From Amaurobius ferox (taxonomy: Eukaryota > Arthropoda > Arachnida > Araneae > Amaurobiidae): a stretch of DNA of 64,000 nt. The notes below the pieces were generated by a model. The model had not been told where the DNA came from and made no database searches. It worked only from the letters and a program-made list of their open reading frames with translations. Of the stretch, positions 55,448 to 64,000 are shown piece by piece; position 1 is the stretch's first letter; each line of letters opens with the position of its first letter. The stretch spans positions 122,926,231 through 122,990,230 of the forward strand of contig OX578142.1 in the NCBI GenBank assembly GCA_951213105.1, given 5' to 3'. The translations under genes and the position numbers were made by a program.

Positions 55448-57990
55448 TTTTTACTTTCAAAACAATACATGGTATGAGTAATGTATAGAGTATTGGAATA
55501 GGGTGGAAAATTCGAGCTCGACTTTTCGACGAATCTGCACATTTAGAGCATTCTAGAATACGAATCTACCATTTTTAACGCAATGTCTGCGCATGTGTCT
55601 GTAGAATGCACGTATCCAGTATAGCTGAAAAACTATTCCATGAAATTAAAAAACAAGAAAGATCAATCATGCATAAGCATTGATTATGAAACACTTTCCA
55701 ACTGAAATGTAATTTCATTTAAAAATTTCTAAAATGTGATTCATTCAGTGGTAATATCTTTTACATTATCACAGTACTACAGTAATTAATTATACTTAAA
55801 TATTTAAAACTGTATCGAAATATAAATCATCTGATTCTTTATGCAAAATCAATGAATATTTCATTCATATAACTTGTATTCCAGACTCCAGAGCTAAATA
55901 ATTTTGTGTGAAAAAAATTCAGCAATTCTTATGTAATTCATCTTACAATCGCTTGAGATATTTGCATTCTGCATATGTTAAAATTAGGCTTCCTTGAAGA
56001 ATTAATAAAAGTTTAGGGATCATTTAAAATCACAACTATTGTAATTGCATAGGCACGGAATTTAGATACACAGATAATACACAGATAATATATATGTGTA
56101 TGTGTATGTACTCAAAGTATTGGAATCGTGCCGAAGATCGGAACTCGAATTTTCAAAGGATCTACAAGTTTTGGGACTTCTAGAACACGAAAAAACTACT
56201 TTTAGGAAGACGTCTGTGTGTGTAAGGGTGTATCTGTGTATGTTTCTGTGTGTCTGTGTGGATATTACATCCACTCTAATTGAAAAACTAATGGACCGAA
56301 TTTCATACAATTTGGTAAGTATGTTTTTTGTGGGAAATCCTGATGTTCATTAGATTATAGTACGATTCGTAATAAAAGAATCTGCCTTCTTTGCGAAATG
56401 GCCGCAGAAATTGCCTTTATCCACTCTAGCTAAAAACTAATGAACCAAATTTAACAAAATTTGGAGTATAATATTTCAATAACCTACAAGTGATTTATAT
56501 ACCAAATTTAACAAAATTTTGTATATAAATCATTTGTAGGTTATTCTACTACGATTCGGGAAAAAGGAATGGGCTATTTTTGCGAAATGGCCAGCAAAAA
56601 TCGTTATATATAAAAATTAAAGACTACGTGTGCTCAATTATATCAATTAAATTCCTATTTTATATGTGATTTTTGACAACAAAAAGAATAAGACTAACCC
56701 CATTACTCTAGGACTAGCCGTTCTTGAGATATTCTAGTTTTTTCGCGTTTTCGCTACGCCACCTTTGACAATAAGTCAAGCTATCAAATGAGAACCAAAT
56801 TTAAGTTTAACGTGTAAATTCAATGTCATTTAAAATACTTATGTTGTGCAGATAAACTCAAATTATCATTGAATAAATAAAGAGAACGAATATGAGTCTG
56901 CAGAGAAAGACATGTGCTGTCCACATCAGAATTTTTAACAATATTACACCAATGATTTATAGAAGTGAACGGGGATTATTTTCAGGCCATTTCGAAAAAA
57001 ATGTATGATCTATATTTAAAGATCCATCAAATTTTTGTCGAATAAAATGTTCAACAAATTTAAGCTGTGTACCAAATTTTAACTCTCTAGGACGTAGGAA
57101 AGTGCATTTAAAATGCCATCAATTAAATTTATCAAGAAGAGTTATATAAAATTTAAAAAAAATGAAAAATTGTTATCTACCAAATTTATTTTAAAATATG
57201 AAGCCACTCCCATATGCAAAACGTTTAAACAAATGGAGAGATATTTATTATATAATATCTCTCTCTTTTCTTTCTGGAAGATATCCCAAAGTCAGAATTT
57301 AATTGAATTTGTTTTTTTCCCTATATTAAATAATTTTTTTAATTAAAAAACTACTTAATATATTTTACTGAATTTTTTTTTATATATTCTATGGGATAAT
57401 GTGAATATTTCCTAAAAATTTCGAAGCAATTCGTGAATTTTAAATTTACTTAAAAAATGTTTGAAAAATTAGGTCCCATAGGGTTCAATGTATTTCATTT
57501 TTTCAACCCGGGTTCAATAAAAAACTAATTGGGTGATATTATTTATTTATATTCCCATAGGTCCTACAGACCGTCTGAACAACATACTAAAATTTCATTT
57601 TGATAAACTCATTTTTACGGCAGTTATCGTGCTAACGGACAGACAGACAGACAGACAGACAGAATGAACAAAGTCATAAACACTTTTCAACTTTGTTGTA
57701 AAGTGTTAAAAAATGGCATGTACTGGTGTGTAACTCTGGTGCTTATTAAATTTTGGCACGGTTAAAAAAACTAGAATTTTTTTTTATTTTGCGAAGGGGC
57801 GTGTAAAAATTGTCTAAATCAGAAATAAAATACCTATTATTCTTTAATGTATTAATTAAATGCTTGTTTTATGCGTAATTTTTGACGATGAAGCGAATAA
57901 GACCAAACCGTTACTTTAGATGGAACCTTTCTCGAAATATTATAGTTTTGTGGAATTTTGAGGAGCTGGTGGAGTTTTAAGATGCGCTAC
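55448..57990 (+). mobile_element. HPN-1a element III, split by HPN-2
   Basis: Starts TTTACTTTCAAAACAATACA after element II, runs to gaaaaactattccatgaaa at 55645, is interrupted by HPN-2 (55653-57708), and continues from atggcatgtactggtgtgta through gaataagaccaaaccgtt to about 57990. The original terminus is not clear. Confidence 0.65.
55653..57708 (+). mobile_element. HPN-2 element, full copy 3
   Basis: 2056 bp, nearly identical to 4315-6410, with the same HPN-1a passenger (about 56090-56937), a shorter GACA run (57638-57662), and the same terminal hairpin (AACACTTT and AAAGTGTT). It lies in an A run within HPN-1a element III. The frame at 57113-57346 and those near 56062-56353 are by-products. 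Confidence 0.85.
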
Positions 57991-58554
57991 TGATAAAGGG
58001 TTGGTGTCGAATCGTTGGTCCTTTGTAATCGGGTAAACCACTGAAGAGATCTGGATGAAATCTAGTTAGTATACTGCGTACATTGCCTAAATGTGAACGC
58101 AGATGACACATTTAACAATATAGTAAATATTGTAATTTTCATAAACATTAAAAACGTGGATAATAACGTAAAATTATTTATTTCTGTTTGATATATTTTT
58201 TGTAGTCCTCTTTTCTAATGTAATGACACCCATTTTATTATATAGCAACAAATTGTTCACGAGATATCGTTCTAAACCATTGGAATAAAATGTTTCGAGC
58301 AAAGATCGAATTCTATATACATATATACGAAGTTTATATAGGAAGTTTATTGTCCAATTCTTATATTATCTTGCATAAATGCCGTCTATGGGGTTCAGAG
58401 ATAGAATGAATGCCCTCTTGTTATGTGTGGACTGTCTGATCTTCTCGTTTTACGTAGTATTTTAGATTATGTTTTCTTGTATTAATACATTTTAAAGGTC
58501 TTGTGACTGTGAGGTTAAAGTAGTCCGTTTACGAGAAATAACCCTAAGGTAACA
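57991..58554. other. Unassigned AT-rich DNA
   Basis: No repeat or gene is recognised between the HPN-1a series and the following short tandem repeat. Confidence 0.45.
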
Positions 58555-58860
58555 AAACAACTGAACTAATTAACAACTGAACTTAACAACTGAAATTAAC
58601 AACTGAACTTAACAACTGAAATTAACAACTGAACTTAACAACTGAAATTAACAACTGAACTAATGACTTTGCAACCACCAAAAAATTGTTTTGTAACCAA
58701 TTCTGCATCAAACGTGACTCTTTGCAATCATCTGCATCTAATGACTGTTGCAACCACAACATCATGTTCCGCATCTAATGGCTGTTGCAACCACAACATC
58801 CTGTTCTGCATCTAATGACTCTTTGCAGCCACCAAAAAGTTGTTTTACTCCAGACGACAT
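58555..58860 (+). repeat. Short tandem repeats (TTAACAACTGAA; GCATCTAATGACTGTTGCAA)
   Basis: 58560-58660 holds about eight units of a 14-bp repeat, ttaacaactgaac or ttaacaactgaaa, alternating. 58670-58850 holds three imperfect units of about 50 bp containing gcatctaatgact, ttgcaaccacaacatc and gttct. The second set may have arisen independently. Confidence 0.85.
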
Positions 58861-60654
58861 GGAATAAGTATTTAAATAAATGAGTGAATATTTTGTTTAC
58901 TCAAACATAAATCTTATGCCTTTCAACAAATTGGAATAAATAGATCCGAAATGAGAAATTATATGATAAAATGACGAAATAAAAATTAAAAGATGTTCTG
59001 CATCAAGCGTGTTGCGGGCGGCGAAAGATGCATAGTAGATGTCCGAAAGGGCAAAAATTGCAGGCTTTTACCCGGTTAAACAGTATCAGAGCTTTAACAC
59101 TGTCCAAAGATCCTCGAGACTCCGCCATGTCCGATGTGAGAAGATGCTGCTCCAATTTTGTCAGAAAACATGAATATATGCTATTTTTGTGAAAATAATT
59201 AGTTGAAAATTGGTTTCTTTCTTATTTATTCCTTTGCATAACTAAAAGCAGCAAAAAACTTTCCTATAGTCTTAAATTTCATTTATATATTTTTCTAACA
59301 TTATCTACGCCTAGTCCGACTCGAATTTTTTAAAACTAAGCCGGAACCGGAACCTAGCCTTTACCGAAACTACCTATGAAAAATCTAATCTTTGGGTTAG
59401 GTCGGACTTAATCTCATAGGTTAGTTCCTAGCCTGAACAGACCTCAAACAAAGTTGCTGGAGCAGCAAAACGATTTGGTTTGAGGCAAGCTCTTTTCTGC
59501 TTTTCTTTCCTTTCTATAGCCGAAAAAAGCAAAAATGTTGTCAAAAGATTTGCTTTGGCATATAAAATATTTTTGTATCATTAATTGTCCAGGCATTCTA
59601 GTATTTAGCAACTATTTGTTTTATACAGGCAATATTCATTTATATACTGCTGTATGTTTTCATCAAAATCAAAGAGTTCGGTTTAAAACACTTGTTCTCT
59701 GAATTTATTGTATCTGGTTTCAACGCGTCACGTCTGTACCACGAACTGATCATGAGTGGCTGTGACTGTCCATTCAGAATTTATTTTACATGTAATAAAT
59801 GAATAGTTTTGTGGTGCACAAAAACGAAACTTATCAAGCCACTTTAAATATTGATTACTGCGTTGATTACCATTAATACCGCACCTTTGAGAATAAAACA
59901 TTAAAGTTTATTTATTCTTAGTTGCGTTGAATATTTAATAATACCGCTTTAACTATCATACAAGAATTATGCAAAAACATATTAAATTGAATTATCTAAT
60001 CATGGCCGTAAATTCGTACATAGTGGAACTCATTAAATTAAACATTGCGTTGTTTGCCGCTATTAAAACCCACCATTATTTTCTTCAGTGCGAATTCTGT
60101 AAAGGAATATTAATTAGCATAATACTACTCCATTAATTGCACCATGTTAACTTTAACAATAATTCATTTGTTAATAGCATAAAATACTTAATTCATTACA
60201 CCATTAGTTATATTATTGCGGCGGAGAGACACACTGTGAGACCATTTGTTAAAAATACCTAAAATGTGTTTAAGACCTTCAATATGATTTGAGGAACACA
60301 TATCTTCAAGTCTGTCTTGGACTTTGTCACCAGCACGTATTTAATGTCGCTCATTTTACTGTAAATAACTGGAAGTATAATTCACCCATTCGTAATTCGC
60401 CGATCATATTGTACTGCTGGCCAATCTCGAACATTTCTGGAATAACTGTACTCAGGACTTTGTCGTTTACATTCTGCAATTGTTGTGTAGAAGTCATCGT
60501 GAATTTCGATATCACCTCTCACGTAGAAGTCATGCTACTATCTCTCTGTCGAAGTCGTTCTCTATAATCGTTCTATATGTCTGTTTTTTACTCCTTTGGT
60601 TATGGCGCTTTTGCCTGAGTTCTCACACTCCACTTTAGCTCTTATTGGCAGCCT
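58861..60654. other. Unassigned AT-rich DNA
   Basis: No repeat from elsewhere in the window and no recognisable protein. The 92-codon plus-strand frame at 60289-60567 is Cys-, Ser- and Ile-rich and not recognised. A less AT-rich patch at 58990-59130 (gtgttgcgggcggcgaaaga) also shows nothing definite. An imperfect inverted pair of aactacctatg and cataggttagtt sits at about 59368-59425. Confidence 0.4.
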
Positions 60655-60890
60655 TCATGGCCGAGCCACAAGCATCTTCTCAATTAGTCAACTTTTTACC
60701 CAATGTCGTTGCTGCACCTTATCCTAAGAGGCCTTCGATCCCCTTGTCTTGATGCCCCTAAATTTATGGTTTCTTCTGACCTTTGGGTCAGCGTGTTGTA
60801 AACTCTGGCGTCATTGAGACTGAAGGTACTGTCTGACGTTCCGGACACAATAAATAACATACATACATAAAGCTGTCTCACAACAAACTG
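60655..60890 (-). repeat. Possible decayed SINE or repeat fragment
   Basis: This patch is less AT-rich than its surroundings and, on the minus strand, begins at a TATG/CATA run (60860-60872) and ends with a gtggctcggccatgaaggc stretch that recalls a tRNA A-box region. A B box was not found. The minus-strand frame at 60696-60881 includes TFSLNDARVYNTLTQRSEET and has no assignment. Confidence 0.25.
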
Positions 60891-62054
60891 GTGTGAGATC
60901 GATTTCTGGTCTCACAAATTTAAAATTTCATTACGTTTACACTGAAATATCATTTACATATAATTTTACACTGTTTAAAACTCCCAAGTAGGCTAAAAAT
61001 GCAATTAAAAAGTTTTGCCACAAAATTCTGTATGTTATAGAAAAAATTCTGATTGGATGTATAATAAACATGATATAATAAATTAAAATCAAGGGTAGTT
61101 TGAATGAGTCCACAATTATGTGTACTACAGTAAACTTTGATCCAATTTCGTTTAATTTTGCGTTTAATGATTTGTTTTAAAATATTAGCGGGAAGGAGTA
61201 ATTTCGTGGAGTTAAAAGAATTTTTTTTAAAACAAACATATAAAATAAAAAAAGTATGAGGAAATATGAATGTTTGCTTTATAGTTTTGTTAGAAAACTA
61301 TGTCAAATATATTTCTGAACATAAAATGCGATAATTTAGAAAAGAACCTTCGCGGAAATGAATATGTTATTCTGAAAATTTGAAGACCCGTACTTTCTCT
61401 GGAGTAACTTTGTACGGTCTAAAAAATGTTTCCCATTCTAAATCGAACTACATCCCTTTTATGGACACACTCTTCCTTACTTTTGGTTTTTAAACTCGAT
61501 TCAGCTGAGTGTACTGTATTCCAAATTTTCACCCGTCGCCGGCAAATGGGCGAACCAATATTTAGAGCTTCGTAACTCTGAAACTAGGGCTATCAGCTCC
61601 AAATATCCAAACTCTTGGCCATCTAAGAAACGTGAAGCAAAAGAGAAAGGTAAAAAAAATTCAAATGTCCGAATCTCTCCAAGAGATTCATTCGAGAAAG
61701 CTCCCGAGAAACGTTCCAGGTGGGAAAGTGAAGTCCATTGCGTTTTCTGTGAACCAAATGCGTCAGGAAAAGATTGGGGTTTGAATAATTGATGAAACCT
61801 CGCATTAAGCATGCTAGAAGATGGTGGGGAACAGAGTATCCATCAGTCACATAATTTGTTTTTCAGGCTCTTAAACAAAAAGCGATGCTCCAACGGATGC
61901 CACAATCGTGTCTACGCATTTAACACGGGTGAGGTGTTAATGCGGCTCGGAATGAAAAGATCTTTCTAGATCCTGTCAAATCTTATCTTGAGTAGTTGAT
62001 AAGGTACTTAGTGAAAGTGTAATCGCAAGTACTTAGTTCGCTTTGTCCGAAGTT
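60891..62054. other. Unassigned DNA
   Basis: AT-rich to 61480, then a more balanced stretch (61500-61960) with minus-strand frames at 61501-61850. These resemble no known family, though composition leaves room for an exon. No splice or conserved motif supports one. Confidence 0.35.
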
Positions 62055-62495
62055 TTGTACTAGTTATTCGGATGGTTTTTGGCCATCTATAGTGTTTCTT
62101 GCATTTGGGATAGTTAGCGTTCTAATAGTAGTAGTAGTTAGATGCAGATGGCAAAGTACTTTGCAGGTGTCTAGTTTGCTTTTTGTATATCAGAAAAAAA
62201 TATTTTAATAAATATTTCGTAACATATATTTTGTATCAAGACTCAGAATACGGATTTGAGTTGTAGCAACCCGAAAATATTTGTACTAGTTATTCTGATG
62301 TTTTTTGACCATCTACAGTGTTTCTTGTATTTTGGATAGTTAGCTTTTTAATAGTAGTTAGATACAGATGGTAAAGTACTTTGCAAGTGTCTTGTTTTCT
62401 TTCTGTATAGCAGAAAAATCATTTTAATAAATATTTTGTAATATATATTTAGAATCAAAACTTAGATTACGCTTTTCAGTTGCAGCAGCCGGGAA
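62055..62495 (+). repeat. Tandem duplication, unit about 220 bp
   Basis: Two diverged direct copies (62055-62275 and 62281-62495) share gtactagttattc, tttttgaccatctacagtg/tttttggccatctatagtg, ggatagttagc, ggtaaagtactttgcaa and attttaataaatattt. The first copy has an extra TAGTAG. Non-coding. Confidence 0.88.
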
Positions 62496-63363
62496 AAGAT
62501 TAAAAGTTCGATGTCCAGTTAGAGTGAAATTGTACTTATTGTGTGATTTGTTAGATTTTCACTATAGTTAACCTTTAAAACAAAATAAAATGAACAGATA
62601 AAATAAAAATTACCTATGCCATTCTTGCATTTGCGATGCAATAGGAGGAAATATCAACTAGTGACTCTAGATGTACAGACACCAAAGGAAAATGATATAT
62701 CCAAATTATTACGTTAAAATCATCATGAACATGGTTCAACTTGCATTGATTTTAGTATAAAAGGTTCTGATTGTCTATAGTTCACTTTTACCATAAGTTA
62801 CTGTATAATATTTTGATATAAAATAGGGTATGCTCTGATAGAATCTGCCGTACGGTGCTCTGATAGAATCTGACGCAATATAGATTGCATATATTCAGGC
62901 GATATTTAGTTTGGAAACGTATTTGAAAATTTTCACTTTTATTCATTAAAGTGGTAGAAAATCGGAAATATGTTTAATCATTAACTTGCCTCTTATTACG
63001 CCCAACTTACCAGTAAAAATAGTATATAAACCCATTGAGCCGTTAGTTATAAGCAGTCATAATTGACAAAAACAGGATTTTAATTCCCATTACTCCGCAC
63101 TTCTCTGTAGGGTATAAAACATCAGAATAATCACTGAACTCAGTTTCTGCTTAAAAAATTATCGAAATCCAATGCTTAGTTCAGGAGATATATAGGTTAG
63201 AAAGTTTCCCTTTAGATATCTGTAAATTAGAACTTTTTCTAGAACTTTTAAAAGTAGCAATAAACAATTAAATTGGAAAGAACTAAATCGGATCGACAGT
63301 TGAATGAACTACTAACAGTGTTATTTTTTTCCTTAAATACAGTATATTTCAGTCCTTTTTATA
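62496..63363. other. Unassigned AT-rich DNA
   Basis: A short duplicated gctctgatagaatctg is at 62833-62870. No gene or larger repeat is recognised. Confidence 0.45.
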
Positions 63364-63365
63364 TA

Positions 63366-64000
63366 CCGGGTGGTCAGAATTAAAACACCCCTACACTGAG
63401 CTCTCTATACATCGCACTACTTAGTGTAAAGGCTCCAAAATTGTTGAACCTACTATTCAAGACATGGGGAAAGGGATTACTTGAAAAAAAAATTAGTTCT
63501 AGAAACACCGATAGGTGGCGCTGTACAACAGAAAATATGCTGAAAAGACACAAAATACAAATTTGTAACACATTTTATTCGAACGTACCACACATTCATA
63601 TCACAAGGACCTTATCGATGCAGGAAATGCTGCTCAATATGGTTCCCTTCTTCAAGATGTAAAATCTGCAGTCTGTGGACAGCTTGTTCAACTGCGGATC
63701 GTAATAGGTCGATTGAGATGCTTCTCACATGCAGAGTGATACTGTTTTTCAAATCTGCGAAGGTTACCAGACGTCCTGGTTAAACAAGACTTTTTAAGTA
63801 TCTCCACAGCCAAAAATCACAGGGATTAAGGGATCACAGGATCTGGAAAACGGAAAAAAAAAATTAGTTCCAGTTACACAGGATCTGGAAATCACAGGAT
63901 CTGGAAAACGAGATGGCCAGGTTGTCGGAAACGCACGATTAATTACTCTACCATTAGTAAAATGTTGCCGAAGGAACTGCTGTACACAGAGTCCAATGTG
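63366..64000 (-). pseudogene. Mariner-type element with transposase remnant, cut by window edge
   Basis: Starts CCGGGTGGTCAGAATTAAAA after TA (63364-63365). On the minus strand the sequence from 64000 back to about 63580 encodes, with stops and shifts, the C-terminal part of a Tc1/mariner-superfamily transposase: QQFLRQHFTNGRVINR, then FPTTWPSRFPDP where the catalytic acidic position follows, then DVW-stop-PSQI and LNKLSTDCRFYILKKG. A short duplication (cacaggatctggaaa at about 63836-63850 and 63878-63908) disrupts the frame. The other end lies beyond the window. A gataggtggcgctgta word at 63511-63526 resembles one in the 53130-53771 MITE. Confidence 0.75.

Noticed and set aside
61501..61850. 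Overlapping minus-strand frames of 103 and 75 codons
   Set aside because: Composition is more balanced than the surroundings, but no recognisable domain, start context or splice signals support a gene.

Overview
The window looks like AT-rich intergenic or intronic DNA from an arthropod, most likely an arachnid such as an orb-weaving spider. That assignment is an inference from overall composition and from the style of the tRNA-derived SINEs, Tc1/mariner relics and hairpin-ended repeats; no host gene confirms it. I find no intact protein-coding gene. Nearly every open frame of 60 to 130 codons either lies in a repeat, translates a TG, CA or GACA microsatellite, or has no recognisable similarity. 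The window is a layered record of transposable elements.

Working names used here: HPN-1 (subfamilies 1a and 1b) and HPN-2 are hairpin-ended non-coding elements with asymmetric terminal inverted repeats, which I interpret as Helitron2/Helentron-derived non-autonomous elements (HINE-like). T35 is a unit of about 3.4 to 3.8 kb present three times in tandem. SINE-A, SINE-B and SINE-C are tRNA-derived SINEs.

Layout. 0-10 kb: HPN-1 copies, the first full HPN-2 copy (4315-6410), two SINE-C relics and a head-to-head inverted pair of HPN-1b (about 7745-9715). 10-14.6 kb: an extreme AT tract split by SINE-B with a perfect 13-bp target duplication, then two tandem repeats (about 186 bp and 50 bp units). 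14.6-27.3 kb: three T35 units; the third is split by an inverted HPN-2, and the sister units give its empty site. 28-34.8 kb: SINE-A with a perfect 12-bp target duplication, an HPN-1 copy inserted into a cluster of CCAATATTGG palindromes, and a complete young non-coding LTR element (32693-34771) with a 5-bp target duplication and an 18-nt primer-binding site matching tRNA-His. 36-40 kb: interleaved HPN-2, SINE-A and HPN-1b. 40.3-44.3 kb: three decayed Tc1-like transposase genes. 48.1-49.2 kb: a 20-24 bp degenerate repeat and a SINE-A head-to-tail trimer. 49.4-49.9 kb: an unusually GC-rich, apparently unique stretch, the best candidate for host conserved or regulatory DNA. 51.7-58 kb: two TA-flanked mariner-type elements with long inverted repeats, then a head-to-tail HPN-1a series whose third member is split by an HPN-2 copy. 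58-64 kb: mostly unassigned AT-rich DNA, a 220-bp duplication, and the start of another mariner-type element running off the right edge.

Insertion order can be read in places: SINE-tail insertions mark T35 units 2 and 3 as sisters, HPN-2 entered unit 3 later, and every full HPN-2 copy already carried an HPN-1a passenger.
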